In this document: piece by piece, positions 1 through 9,401 of the stretch
Layout of the letters: each line of letters opens with the position of its first letter
Position numbering within the stretch: position 1 is the first letter of the stretch
From: Candidatus Helarchaeota archaeon
GTDB taxonomy: Archaea; Asgardarchaeota; Lokiarchaeia; Helarchaeales; RDOG01
Length of the DNA: 64,000 nt
Assembly (NCBI GenBank): GCA_019058315.1
Contig: JAHPZH010000002.1
Span: 1,339,726 to 1,403,725 of the forward strand
Reading direction: 5' to 3'
Translations under genes and position numbers: made by a program
The notes under the pieces: model-generated
What the model was told of the DNA's origin: nothing
Seen by the model: the letters and a program-made list of their open reading frames with translations, nothing else
Database searches by the model: none

Positions 1-1055
1 GGAACGAATACATCATATCCTTTTTCAGTACCTATGGAGAGGATATCAAACTTTTTTCCTTTAACAGTCTTAGATTCCAACCTTAATAACGGAAACAGAT
101 ATATTGGGAATATAGGTGATTCAGGACCTTTCCTTTTCTCTAATTCCTTGAATAGATTCTTCGCACTACTCATTCTACTCTTAATATCGCCATCCCAATA
201 TCCTAGTTGTGCTTTTATAAATTTCTCATCCATATTATCAAGATTTTTGATGTAAATCCCATCTACATTATTAATAACTAATCCTAGTTCTTCACCTATC
301 TGTTTTTCAAATTCTGGCTTAAAAAACAAATGTGGTATATATTCTCCTTTAGGAATTGTGAAAGGTACCGACTCTATTCTATATTTATAATGTTTTCCTG
401 TGCCATTACATTCTTTACAAAATATCTTACCAAGATTTGGCTTACAATCACCACAAACCGACTTTGCACTCCCACCACAGTCACTGCATGCTATTTTTCC
501 TGATCCTAAGCATTCTCCACACTGATAATTCATGGATTTTTTGTCTTTTTTATCTGTATTTCCATCAACAACTTCTATTTCAATTTTTAATTGCCCAGTT
601 CCATCGCATTTTTTACATTTTACTGATCCCTTTCCCTCACATTTTTTACACTTAATTTCTCCTGTACCACCACATTTTTCACAATTTTTGTAACCCTTTC
701 CAACACATTTTTTGCAATTTACACTTGAAATTGAATCATACATTGGAAGTGCCTGTTCACCTTCCCAGTCTAAGGAATTCACATTTTTTTTAAATTGGTA
801 AAATTTTGTCTTTTCCAATTTTTTTAGGTCTGCATCTACTTCTTCAGAAGTTTTAGCTGCTTTTTCGGGAGAAAATTTGGATCTAAAGAAGAAAACAGCG
901 CTCTTAACAACATTCTTCACAGACTCAGCAGCTGAAATGTTGCCTTTTTCAAATTTAACTCCTTTTACTCCAAACTTTTTCTCTAATTTGTCGGCAGATG
1001 TCTTTTCTACAAATTTAGCAAACACATCGTCACTTAATGGACTTTTAACACTCAT
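1..1055 (-). CDS. DnaJ-type zinc-finger (CXXCXGXG) protein, 3' end cut by window edge
   Basis: This minus-strand frame is open from an ATG at 1055 to the window edge, about 351 residues, and is absent from the ORF track because it has no stop. The start follows a GGTGG sequence. After an N-terminal region of about 110 residues without a recognised domain come two groups of CXXC-x-G-x-G repeats (CKKCVGKGYKNCEKCGGTG, then CKKCEGKG and CKKCDGTG; further on CGECLGSGK, CSDCGGS, CGDC, CKECNGTG). These are the zinc-binding repeats of the DnaJ cysteine-rich domain, but no J domain is visible. In other families such repeats bind zinc and unfolded protein; the function here is unknown. Three plus-strand ORFs in the track over this region are shadows. 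Confidence 0.8.
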   Translation of the reverse strand, partial: MSVKSPLSDDVFAKFVEKTSADKLEKKFGVKGVKFEKGNISAAESVKNVVKSAVFFFRSKFSPEKAAKTSEEVDADLKKLEKTKFYQFKKNVNSLDWEGEQALPMYDSISSVNCKKCVGKGYKNCEKCGGTGEIKCKKCEGKGSVKCKKCDGTGQLKIEIEVVDGNTDKKDKKSMNYQCGECLGSGKIACSDCGGSAKSVCGDCKPNLGKIFCKECNGTGKHYKYRIESVPFTIPKGEYIPHLFFKPEFEKQIGEELGLVINNVDGIYIKNLDNMDEKFIKAQLGYWDGDIKSRMSSAKNLFKELEKRKGPESPIFPIYLFPLLRLESKTVKGKKFDILSIGTEKGYDVFV

Positions 1056-1110
1056 TGTACCACCATTTAAAGTTTTTATTTTTAATTGTGTTATATAAAA
1101 GGAGTAGTAT

Positions 1111-1761
1111 TTAAAGTTCAGTCTTCATATCTTCGTCCGCTTTTAATATTTCAAATTCATATGGCATCTTTAGGTAGTTATATGTTATAAGAGTTATGAA
1201 CGAAATGGCTAACCAGATACAATAAGAAAATGCAAGAGACCAATATGGGGCAAGTTGTAACGCACCAAATTGTGTTGAAAAGAAATCCAATAATGTCCCA
1301 TATGCAGAAATGCAGAAAATAAGAAAGGGACCAAATAATTTTTCAATATGCTCAATCTTATCAAAAAATTTCCTAAAAAGAGAACTGGTTTTACGCAGGA
1401 TTTTTGGAGCTTCAGAAATAACCGAACTTGCAGCACCTATGAAAAAAACCCAAATAATCATCTCCAAAGGAACACCTAATATCTGAATTCTTCCGCCTAG
1501 AAAAAGATACCATCCTACAAAAGATCCATATGCTCCTAATATAAAAGTAGAAATGGCTGTTGCACAGCCAGCTAAAAAAGCATATTTTACTCTTTTAGTA
1601 GAAGGATTAAAGCTGATTAATATTAAAATAGTCCCCGCAATAGCTTCAATAAGCAAAAAATTTCTATATGTATCTTGATTATAAACATTATAAACTATTA
1701 GGAATAAAATCATAAATAGAATTGTTCCAATGATACCCGAAACTCGTTTTAAAGTTGGCAT
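1111..1761 (-). CDS. Multi-pass membrane protein of unknown function
   Basis: A 216-residue hydrophobic protein with about six predicted membrane segments (residues 7-27, 33-52, 60-80, 95-115, 140-165 and 175-197, by eye) and an acidic, probably cytoplasmic C-terminal tail. No catalytic motif or known family is recognised. It lies 46 bp downstream of nadB on the same strand and could share its transcript, but this gives no functional hint. The start is an ATG next to the MPTLKR sequence. Confidence 0.7.
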   Translation of the reverse strand: MPTLKRVSGIIGTILFMILFLIVYNVYNQDTYRNFLLIEAIAGTILILISFNPSTKRVKYAFLAGCATAISTFILGAYGSFVGWYLFLGGRIQILGVPLEMIIWVFFIGAASSVISEAPKILRKTSSLFRKFFDKIEHIEKLFGPFLIFCISAYGTLLDFFSTQFGALQLAPYWSLAFSYCIWLAISFITLITYNYLKMPYEFEILKADEDMKTEL

Positions 1762-1806
1762 TGTTCCAATCCAATCTATTTTTTAATATAATCTTTTAAA
1801 TCTTAT

Positions 1807-3387
1807 TTATTTTTTTTGATTATTGCGTGCGCGAATCCTTATCAATGTATCAGATGGTTCATTCGATTTTTCGGGATAATCTAAAGTATAATGGAGTCCT
1901 CTACTTTCTTTTCTTAAAAGCGCAGAATTAATAATAATCTCAGCAACATCTGCAATGTTTCTCAGTTCAATTAAATCTGAGTTAATTTTAAAATCTCGGT
2001 AAAACTGAGCTATTTCCTCCTGCAAATTCTTTATTCGTCTTTTAGCTCTTAATAATCTTTTATCTGTTCTTACTATTCCTACATAATTCCACATAAGACG
2101 TCTAACTTCTTCCCAATTAAATGAAACTACTACCATTTCATCGCTGTCTACTGTTGAATTAGGGATCCATGAAATTACTTCACAAAAACCTATTCCTTTC
2201 TTTATTTGCTCTATACATTTATTAGCTGCATTATGTGCACAAACCAAAGCTTCAAGAAGCGAGTTTGAAGCTAATCTATTTGCACCATGAAGACCTGTAC
2301 AAGCCACTTCTCCTATTGCATATAAATTTTTAATATCTGTCTCCCCTGAAGTAGTAGTTTTAACACCTCCACATGCATAATGTGCTGCTGGAATTACCGG
2401 AATTGGTTGTTTAGTCATATCAATTCCAAAGGATAAACAAGTTTTATAAATATTGGGAAATCTTTTTCGAATAAAATCAGAATCTTTAAAGGAAAGATCC
2501 AAAAAAACACAATCATCACCGCTTTTTTTCAACTCATTATCAATTGCACGGGCAACAATATCTCGTGGAGCTAATTCTTTTAATTCATGATATTTTTCCA
2601 TGAACCGATTACCACTATTATCTAATAAAATTGCTCCCTCTCCTCTCAAAGCTTCGGAGATTAAAAAAGACTTTGCATAAGGATGATATAGGCAAGTAGG
2701 ATGAAATTGAACAAATTCCATATTAGCAATAGACGCCCCAGCTCGATAAGCCATAGCTACCCCATCACCACTTGCAATATCCGGATTAGATGTAAATAGA
2801 TAGACTTTTCCGATTCCTCCAGTTGCTAAAACAGTAATTTTAGCACAAATTTCTACTACTTCGCTGTCCTCTTTATTTAACACATAACACCCAATACATT
2901 GTCCATTTTCAGTAGCTAAATCAATAGCGATAAAATTTTCATGAATTTCAATATTCTTATTGTTAGATACTGCTGTTAATAAGGCTTGCTCAATTTCCCG
3001 TCCTGTAAAATCAGTGGCATGTAAGACTCTTCTATGAGTATGCCCTCCCTCTTTTCCAAGATCATAATCTTTTCCATCTTCACTTTTTGAGAATTGAACT
3101 CCTAATTCAATTAATTCTTTTACTCTTATAGGAGCTGTTTTAATAATTTCTTCAACGACTTCTCGTTTACACAGTCCATCTCCTGATATTAAAGTGTCTT
3201 GTATATGCGAATCAAAAGAATCAAGGGGTGACATAACAGCAGCTATCCCTCCTTGTGCATAATTTGTGTTTGACTCGGCCTTTTCCTTTTTTGTAATTAT
3301 CATCACTTTACCATGATTACTGACTTTCAATGAAAAAGTCAATCCAGCAATACCAGATCCGATAACTAGGAAATCGGTTTCTATCAA
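1807..3387 (-). CDS. nadB: L-aspartate oxidase
   Basis: NadB oxidises L-aspartate to iminoaspartate in the cytoplasm, the first step of de novo NAD synthesis; NadA then condenses the product to quinolinate. The 526-residue length is normal. Visible features are the N-terminal FAD-binding motif VIGSGIAGLTF, the NYAQGGIAA loop, the HATDFTGREIEQAL segment, the SEALRGEGA substrate-loop region, HYACGGVKT, and GLHGANRLASNSLLEALV near residue 370. These place it in the succinate dehydrogenase/fumarate reductase flavoprotein family; the GLHGANRLASNSLLE block and the length favour NadB over SdhA or FrdA. The C-terminal helical domain is present. NadA and NadC are not in the window. It ends 26 bp from the crotonase gene upstream in transcription. 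Confidence 0.92.
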   Translation of the reverse strand: MIETDFLVIGSGIAGLTFSLKVSNHGKVMIITKKEKAESNTNYAQGGIAAVMSPLDSFDSHIQDTLISGDGLCKREVVEEIIKTAPIRVKELIELGVQFSKSEDGKDYDLGKEGGHTHRRVLHATDFTGREIEQALLTAVSNNKNIEIHENFIAIDLATENGQCIGCYVLNKEDSEVVEICAKITVLATGGIGKVYLFTSNPDIASGDGVAMAYRAGASIANMEFVQFHPTCLYHPYAKSFLISEALRGEGAILLDNSGNRFMEKYHELKELAPRDIVARAIDNELKKSGDDCVFLDLSFKDSDFIRKRFPNIYKTCLSFGIDMTKQPIPVIPAAHYACGGVKTTTSGETDIKNLYAIGEVACTGLHGANRLASNSLLEALVCAHNAANKCIEQIKKGIGFCEVISWIPNSTVDSDEMVVVSFNWEEVRRLMWNYVGIVRTDKRLLRAKRRIKNLQEEIAQFYRDFKINSDLIELRNIADVAEIIINSALLRKESRGLHYTLDYPEKSNEPSDTLIRIRARNNQKK

Positions 3388-3412
3388 CTGAACACCTTAA
3401 ATTCATGAATCA

Positions 3413-4213
3413 TTATTTACCTTTAAACTTAGGTTTTCTTTTTTCAAAAAATGACATAACTCCTTCTCGATAATCATTTGTTTTCGCCATTTTTATTTGT
3501 GTCTGCCTTTCTTCCTCGGCTTGTGCTTCTTCAGATTGCTTAAAATAATTATAAAGCATCTTTTTCGTAGCTTGTACCGCTAATGGTGGTCCAGCAGCTA
3601 TTTTTTTTGCATATTCCATTGTCGCGGTTTCTAATTCTGCTTGAGGAACAATTTTATTTATTAAACCAAGATCTAAAGCCTCCTTTGCAGAGATGCTATC
3701 ACCAATTAGGCAAAGTTCAGCTGCTTTCTTAAGACTAACTAATTTTGGTAAAATTAATGTTGAATGTCCTGCGGCTATTAAACCTACTTTGACAAAACTC
3801 ACACTAAAATTTGAATTATCTGCAGCAATCACAATATCACATGCTAGGGCAAGAGTCATCCCTGCACCAATTGCAAATCCATGAACTGAAGCAATAACTG
3901 GCTTAGAAATCTTTTGAACTTTGGGAATTGCAGTATAAATGGCTTTTAACAAATTATTCATATAAATATCAGGATTATCATCTAAAGTATTCCTCATCTC
4001 TTTTAAATTTCCACCTGAACTAAACCCTTTTCCAGCACCTTTCAGTACTATAACTCTTACATCAGAATCTTTATCACATTCGTCTAAAGCTTTATGCAAT
4101 TCAGTTGAAATCACAACACCTAAAGCATTGCGATTTTTAGGTGCATTTAATGTGATAATTGCTATATGTCCCTCTTTCTCAACAATTAATTCTTCATAAT
4201 TCAATTTAATCAT
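3413..4213 (-). CDS. Enoyl-CoA hydratase/isomerase (crotonase) family protein
   Basis: A 266-residue crotonase-fold protein acting on acyl-CoA thioesters. The first oxyanion-hole segment GKGFSSGGNLKEM and the second, GFAIGAGMTLALACD, are present, and the length is typical. By eye-alignment to rat crotonase, the position of Glu144 is occupied by Phe (NFSVSFVKVG), while the Glu164 position is retained (KKAAELCLIGD). A single catalytic Glu is more usual in delta3-delta2 enoyl-CoA isomerases than in hydratases, so isomerase activity is plausible but not shown. The gene is directly upstream of nadB in transcription and may share its message. A second, different crotonase gene lies at 31.3-32.1 kb. 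Confidence 0.85.
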   Translation of the reverse strand: MIKLNYEELIVEKEGHIAIITLNAPKNRNALGVVISTELHKALDECDKDSDVRVIVLKGAGKGFSSGGNLKEMRNTLDDNPDIYMNNLLKAIYTAIPKVQKISKPVIASVHGFAIGAGMTLALACDIVIAADNSNFSVSFVKVGLIAAGHSTLILPKLVSLKKAAELCLIGDSISAKEALDLGLINKIVPQAELETATMEYAKKIAAGPPLAVQATKKMLYNYFKQSEEAQAEEERQTQIKMAKTNDYREGVMSFFEKRKPKFKGK

Positions 4214-4342
4214 CTAACCTTATTGATTTGAGTTTTTTAAATATCTAATTATTTCTGTAATTATACATATTATTAATTTTAGAATTTAATAAAAAAACTT
4301 GAAATAATAAGCTTAAAATGTAAAATATTAATTTATTATTAA

Positions 4343-4624
4343 TTATTCTTCTTCTTTTCGACGATAATAAGCAACTATAGCGATTAAAACAACAACTATG
4401 CCTATTAGAACGCCTATATAAATGTACCTAGGATCTATATAAAATTCAGGTAACCAATCCTCCCAAGTACGTGGATCCCTCGGATTTGGAAGTTCAGGTA
4501 TAACCGGGGGAACATATTCAATTTTGGGATAAGGTTCTATTAAAGGGTAAAAAAAGAACCACAATATAAAGGAAAAAAATATGATTCCGAGAAAAAATAA
4601 TCTAAAAAATATAACATCTTTCAT
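4343..4624 (-). CDS. Small bitopic membrane protein, proline-rich loop
   Basis: This 93-residue ORF has two hydrophobic segments (residues 6-27 and 68-87) separated by a proline-, acid- and tryptophan-rich loop (PPVIPELPNPRDPRTWEDW). It ends with a basic/acidic YYRRKEEE tail after the second segment, which suggests cytoplasmic termini and an extracellular loop. No family is recognised. Base composition and the clean membrane topology support a real gene. It is divergent from the M28 peptidase gene, whose start is only 55 bp away, so the two promoters must be back to back. Confidence 0.6.
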   Translation of the reverse strand: MKDVIFFRLFFLGIIFFSFILWFFFYPLIEPYPKIEYVPPVIPELPNPRDPRTWEDWLPEFYIDPRYIYIGVLIGIVVVLIAIVAYYRRKEEE

Positions 4625-4678
4625 AATCTTCAGATCTCTAAAAACCTTTAAGAATTATTTTTTAATTTTATTAAAAGT

Positions 4679-5944
4679 ATGAAGACTGATAAAAGTTATC
4701 AAAATTATATGCTCGAATTTATTGAACGAATATGCAGAGACATTGGACCTAGATTGGCAACCACAGAGAAAGAATACCAAGCCATTGATGAGATTGAGAA
4801 GGAATTAAAAGATTTTTCAGACGAAACCATTCGAGACGAATTTTATTGCACGAATAAAGCCTATCCTGGTGGATTTACTCATGTGGCAGGTGTCTTATGC
4901 ATTATAGGCTTTTGTTTCTTTCCAACCCCATTATCCATTTTAACAACAATTTTATGTGCATTAGGTATTTTAGTGCTTATATTAGAACTAATGGTTCTGG
5001 TAGAATTCATTGATTTCTTATATCCCAAGAGGAAATCATTCAATATATTTGGAAAAATTAAGCCCATATCTTCTCCTAAAAAGCTAATAATCTTTGGAGG
5101 ACACTCAGATTCGGCATATAATTTTCCATTTACAAAATATGGAACAAAAATGAATACGATGATGTATTTAGGAATTGGATTGGCAGTATATGCGATTTTA
5201 TTGTCTCCAATTAAATTTATTCTTCAATTTATTATCCAAGATTTTGTAATTTGGGAGTTAATGTTTACTGGAATACCAATTTTTACATTTACAATAATAG
5301 ATGTTATATTTTTTATTCCTTTCATAGCTTGGTTTCCATTTTTTTTATATATTATTATAAGATTTGTAGGAAAAACATTAGTTCCTGGTGCAAATGATAA
5401 CCTTTCTGGGGTTGCAGTTGCTTTAGCTATTGGAAAATATTTAGCAGCAGACCATCGCCCTCAAAACGTCGAAGTATGGATTGGGTCTTTCGGAGCAGAA
5501 GAAGTAGGACAACGAGGATCTAAAGCATTTGTAAGAAAATATGGAAAAAAGGGAATTTTAGATAATAGTTTAAGTGTAGCTCTTGAATCTGTTGGGGGTG
5601 GTGAAGGTATTGGTATTCTAACAACAGAGAAGATGTATTTTACCACTCATTATAAGGAAGTTTACGAACCAATGTATGAAGCATTTCAAAAATATGAAAG
5701 CGAAAATAAAGGAGTTGTCCCTGGTCAACTACATGAGGCGGTATTTGCAGGAACTGATGCAGTCCGATTTTCAAAAAAAGGATATCCCGCTTGTGCTGTT
5801 GTCGGCGGGGCTATTGAGACGTTATTTCTGAAAAACTGGCACTCACCAGCCGATATTCCTGAGAATTTAAATAAGAGATTAATGAGAGATGTTCTAGAAA
5901 CATGCTTACATTTCATTGAATTAATAGATCAGAGGATATCATAA
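4679..5944 (+). CDS. Membrane-embedded M28-family metallopeptidase
   Basis: A 421-residue protein with the zinc-aminopeptidase motifs of family M28: HSDSAYNF (first zinc ligands), PGANDNLSGVAVALA (bridging Asp), GAEEVGQRGS (general base and zinc ligand Glu), ALESVG, and HSPADIPENL near the C-terminus (final zinc His). Hydrophobic stretches at about 70-105 and 155-225 interrupt the peptidase fold between the first ligand and the bridging Asp, so the catalytic domain appears to be anchored by membrane segments. It would trim peptides at or near the membrane. The start is an ATG with no strong ribosome-binding site. It is divergent from the small membrane protein gene at 4343-4624. Confidence 0.85.
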   Translation: MKTDKSYQNYMLEFIERICRDIGPRLATTEKEYQAIDEIEKELKDFSDETIRDEFYCTNKAYPGGFTHVAGVLCIIGFCFFPTPLSILTTILCALGILVLILELMVLVEFIDFLYPKRKSFNIFGKIKPISSPKKLIIFGGHSDSAYNFPFTKYGTKMNTMMYLGIGLAVYAILLSPIKFILQFIIQDFVIWELMFTGIPIFTFTIIDVIFFIPFIAWFPFFLYIIIRFVGKTLVPGANDNLSGVAVALAIGKYLAADHRPQNVEVWIGSFGAEEVGQRGSKAFVRKYGKKGILDNSLSVALESVGGGEGIGILTTEKMYFTTHYKEVYEPMYEAFQKYESENKGVVPGQLHEAVFAGTDAVRFSKKGYPACAVVGGAIETLFLKNWHSPADIPENLNKRLMRDVLETCLHFIELIDQRIS

Positions 5945-6146
5945 TTACTTTTTATTAAAAGAAGACTGATAAATTTATCAAAAGAATATTGAGATATTTC
6001 TGACCACTTATTTTAAATTTAAATTAGTATAATACAAAAGCAAAAAAGTAAGGGATTTTAATTCTTAGATATAGATTTTGGATATCATATATGAAGAGAT
6101 GAGATTCAAGTTTTTTTTTAGAAAAAAATAAAAGGAGAAGATTAAG

Positions 6147-7601
6147 TTGGATGAGTGTATTCATAAAGTCGCAAAATCGATTATGGACACGATGGGGAAA
6201 ATTACAGGTGTTAGAGTTTATGTTTCAATTGCAGATCATAAAGGAGACATAATTTATTCCGATTCTGCATTTGATAATTATAAAGATTTTATTAAAACAT
6301 TTGTCCAAGTAAACTTTAAATATCTTCAAAAAGGGGACCATTCCATCCCTCTTAGCTCAGAAAATATAATCTTTTTCAAAAGTTCCGACAATTCTATGAT
6401 AATATTATATAACCCAAAGGGAAAAATAGGGCAATTATTAACATTCAAAGGTATAATGGACAATTATACCAATTCTCTTGAAGAGTGTACCTTACAAATT
6501 GAGAGTGTTCCAATAAAAGAAATTGAACAACCTCTAGGTATACCTCTTATAGAAATAAAAGTTCCAATTTTCTCTCTCAAAGAGAAATTATATAAAAATT
6601 TAATACCTGTTCTCGAGAAAAAAGTTAAGGAACAAAAGAAATTCAGTTTAACTGAAGGTATTGTTCTTAATAAGTGTGATGGCAACCAAAATCTATTTAA
6701 TATTATAAAAAGTGTGGAACTTAAAGAAGATGAAGTTCTAAATATTCTAGATACTTTTTCAGAAAAAAACCAATTGTGTTTTAAAGAATTCGAAATTTTA
6801 AAAGTAAATTGTCCTCTTTGCAAAAATCATACAACTTTATTTTTACCTGAATTTATTTTGGATAAAGTTGAAAATAAATTACGAGTTCAACTTGATCCAG
6901 AAGACTGTGATCATACTTTTGTGGCATTGATTGATAAAAAATTAAGAATTAAAACCAAAGCAATTGAGAGCTTGTCTAACTCTAGCGATGAATTGGATAC
7001 TTCAAAATTATCCATAAAAAATTTAATTTCTTTCTTAGGTGAAGATCTATTCTTCAACATTTTTCATGCAATTTTTATCCAGTTGAAAATAGTGTTTATA
7101 GGAGAAGAACCAGTTATTAGAGATATTACTCAATTTTTTAAAAAAATTTTTCCGCAAATAAAATATGAAGAAGATATCATCTGTATTAATCAGACCGAAT
7201 TTAAAAAGAATTTCAAAAAATATAAAAAAAATCTCATTATTGACTTTAATTCTCATATAATTGTTAACCCATTTCAAGAAGATTTGTTTGATTTCGAATC
7301 AAAATTATTAAAAAACGTATTAAAAATCGAAGATGAAAATTTACAAATTTTAACAACTAATTCAGAATTTGAACACTTAATTTTATTGACTGAAAAAATT
7401 TTAAAAGATATTGAATTTTTTCAAACTATATCAGAGGATGTTTTAATAAAAAATGTAGAAACATTGCATGGAATTAAACTCAATCGTTATGAAATTCCTT
7501 TAATCAAACAAATTTCTAATATTTATTATGGTACTGATATTTCTAAAAAAATTACCAGCACAATCTCTAGTCAAGTAAGTAGCTGGTTCGATAAATGGTA
7601 A
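6147..7601 (+). CDS. Roadblock-like N-terminal domain, winged helix and CXXC protein
   Basis: The start is TTG (DECIHKVAK) preceded by AAAGGAGAAG; the ATG four bases later is out of frame. The first ~110 residues have the helix-strand pattern of the Roadblock/LC7 fold (GVRVYVSIADHKGDIIYSD, later SMIILYNPKGKIGQLL). Residues ~165-215 look like a winged helix (ILNKCDGNQNLFNIIKSV). This is followed by a possible zinc site, CPLC at ~222 paired with DCDH at ~253. The C-terminal ~200 residues are not recognised. Roadblock proteins commonly partner small GTPases, and a GTPase is encoded at 15.0 kb. The domain calls are by eye and unverified. A small ORF at 7689 follows on the same strand. Confidence 0.55.
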   Translation: MDECIHKVAKSIMDTMGKITGVRVYVSIADHKGDIIYSDSAFDNYKDFIKTFVQVNFKYLQKGDHSIPLSSENIIFFKSSDNSMIILYNPKGKIGQLLTFKGIMDNYTNSLEECTLQIESVPIKEIEQPLGIPLIEIKVPIFSLKEKLYKNLIPVLEKKVKEQKKFSLTEGIVLNKCDGNQNLFNIIKSVELKEDEVLNILDTFSEKNQLCFKEFEILKVNCPLCKNHTTLFLPEFILDKVENKLRVQLDPEDCDHTFVALIDKKLRIKTKAIESLSNSSDELDTSKLSIKNLISFLGEDLFFNIFHAIFIQLKIVFIGEEPVIRDITQFFKKIFPQIKYEEDIICINQTEFKKNFKKYKKNLIIDFNSHIIVNPFQEDLFDFESKLLKNVLKIEDENLQILTTNSEFEHLILLTEKILKDIEFFQTISEDVLIKNVETLHGIKLNRYEIPLIKQISNIYYGTDISKKITSTISSQVSSWFDKW

Positions 7602-7688
7602 ATAGTATGATAAAAAAATTATTATAATAAAATGAAAAGAGGGGATATATTAAATTCGAATATATAAGTTTTAGAAAAAATGGAATAA

Positions 7689-8087
7689 ATGAGAAAAATG
7701 GGATTTATAAAATTTCTAAATGGTATAATGAGAAGACTTTTACTTACAAATACGCAATTGGATTCCATTTCTCAAGAAAAATCTGATGGAAATGTTATAC
7801 AAGATAAAATGACTTTAAATATTCAGACTTTTACAAATATGATGTTTAATGATTTCTTTCAAATACAAGGCTATTCTGATGAAACATATCGACAGCTTTT
7901 TCAAGAAATTAACAATATTTTAAAGGAAAATCCAGTTCTTGCACCAACACTATTTGCACATTTAAAGAGATTTAGCGATTATTCAAGAGCAATGCATAAA
8001 AATTTGCGAAAATACCTAAAAGAACAATTAGGAGATCTCTTGGAAGAAAAAACAGATTTAGAGACTTCTGAAGGTTCTCTGGATTAA
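7689..8087 (+). CDS. Small hypothetical protein
   Basis: A 132-residue, mostly helical protein with a basic N-terminal segment (MRKMGFIKFLNGIMRRLLLT) and an acidic C-terminus (EEKTDLETSEGSLD). An in-frame ATG four codons downstream is an alternative start. No family is recognised. It lies 87 bp after the roadblock-like gene on the same strand, so co-transcription is possible. Codon use matches neighbouring genes. Confidence 0.55.
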   Translation: MRKMGFIKFLNGIMRRLLLTNTQLDSISQEKSDGNVIQDKMTLNIQTFTNMMFNDFFQIQGYSDETYRQLFQEINNILKENPVLAPTLFAHLKRFSDYSRAMHKNLRKYLKEQLGDLLEEKTDLETSEGSLD

Positions 8088-8198
8088 CTAAATAATTTAA
8101 ATAATTCGTTCTTTATGCCATCAAAACCCATTTTTAGATAAATTTTTATTATAATACATAATTTTTTATTTAATTTCTAATACTTGGGATGATATAAT

Positions 8199-9323
8199 AT
8201 GAAAGTGAAATTTGGAATTGAATTATTTTTTAGTCATAGTTATGATTTTGTAAGGAAAAAATTAAAGTCGGCGGTAAAAGAGGGTTGGGACTCGGTCTGG
8301 CTTCCTGATCATTTACGTGGAATGCCCCCTGGGTCTATCGATGATTTTCTTTGCGTATGGCCAATGTTAGGGTCATTTGCGGAGTTAGCTCCAGATATGA
8401 CATTTGGAGTCGGTGTAACTGAACCACATCGTCTTCATCCAGCGAGCCTTGCCCAAACTACAACTACACTGGATCATATAACGAATGGTAAATTTATTTT
8501 AGGAATTGGTGCGGGTGAAGCGATGAACTTAAAATGTTATGGAATTGATCATAGCTACGCAGTTTCAAAAATGAGGGAACATATGGAGATAATGCATGAA
8601 TTCTGGCATTCAGAAGGAAAAGAAATAAATTTTGATGGTCGGTTTTATCACCTAAAAAAGGCAGTCTTACTTCCTCCTCCCATACAACGATCCAAAGATG
8701 GAAAACCTCACGTACCTATTTGGGTGGCTGGTAATGGCCCTAAAACCAAACAGATGACCGGTGAATTAGCAGATGGGTGGATACCATTGCTCTCTTCTCC
8801 TAAACTTTATAAAGAAGATCTTGAAGATATTAAAAAAGCAATGGTTAAATCAAATCGAGATCCTAAAGATTTTACTGCAGGTGCCTATAGCCGAATATAC
8901 ATAAACAACGATGAAAAAAAGATTAAACAACATATAAATGGTCAAAAAATGGGTCTAATGATGGCTCCCCGCGTATTAAAATGCCATGGTTATTGGAAGG
9001 AAGAATATTGCGAGCTTTACGATGAAATTGGATTAAATCCAAATAGATTATCCATATTAGAATATGATTCGAATGATTTAAAGAAAATAAGGATAGATAA
9101 ACTATTTCCAATAATCAAAGATATTCCAGATGAAATGGTTAGAGAACAAGGATTAATAGGCAATGAGGAAGAAATAATAAAAAAATTTGAAAAATATATC
9201 CAATCTGGAGCAGAATATATTGTCTTAGAAATTTTAAACGGAGCTTCAAGAAAAAACGCACCTTTTACATACTTCGACGTCTCAAAAATATTAGCAGAAA
9301 AAATAATACCACAATTTCAGTAA
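8199..9323 (+). CDS. F420-dependent LLM-class oxidoreductase, Mer-like
   Basis: A 374-residue luciferase-like (LLM) TIM-barrel protein. Motifs include GWDSVWLPDHLRGM, FGVGVTEPHRLHPASLAQ, GKFILGIGAGEAMN and PIWVAGNGPKTKQMTGELADGWIP, typical of coenzyme-F420-dependent enzymes such as methylene-tetrahydromethanopterin reductase (Mer), F420-dependent glucose-6-phosphate dehydrogenase and F420 alcohol dehydrogenases. Canonical Mer is about 320-330 residues, so this is longer and may have another substrate. Its location near two ftr genes, mtd and fwdBD makes a Mer-like role attractive, but I cannot separate the subfamilies by eye. An SDR gene follows 78 bp downstream. Confidence 0.75.
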   Translation: MKVKFGIELFFSHSYDFVRKKLKSAVKEGWDSVWLPDHLRGMPPGSIDDFLCVWPMLGSFAELAPDMTFGVGVTEPHRLHPASLAQTTTTLDHITNGKFILGIGAGEAMNLKCYGIDHSYAVSKMREHMEIMHEFWHSEGKEINFDGRFYHLKKAVLLPPPIQRSKDGKPHVPIWVAGNGPKTKQMTGELADGWIPLLSSPKLYKEDLEDIKKAMVKSNRDPKDFTAGAYSRIYINNDEKKIKQHINGQKMGLMMAPRVLKCHGYWKEEYCELYDEIGLNPNRLSILEYDSNDLKKIRIDKLFPIIKDIPDEMVREQGLIGNEEEIIKKFEKYIQSGAEYIVLEILNGASRKNAPFTYFDVSKILAEKIIPQFQ

Positions 9324-9401
9324 TAACTCATTTTCAATCTTTAAAATTTAAAAATCTCTTTTGGATTGTAACTATACATAATTAAATTTGAGTTAAGTAA
9401 A

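Noticed and set aside
34-1098. Three plus-strand ORFs in the track (34-255, 437-655, 877-1098)
   Set aside because: They are shadows of the minus-strand CXXCXGXG protein, whose zinc motifs and continuous frame are far better supported.
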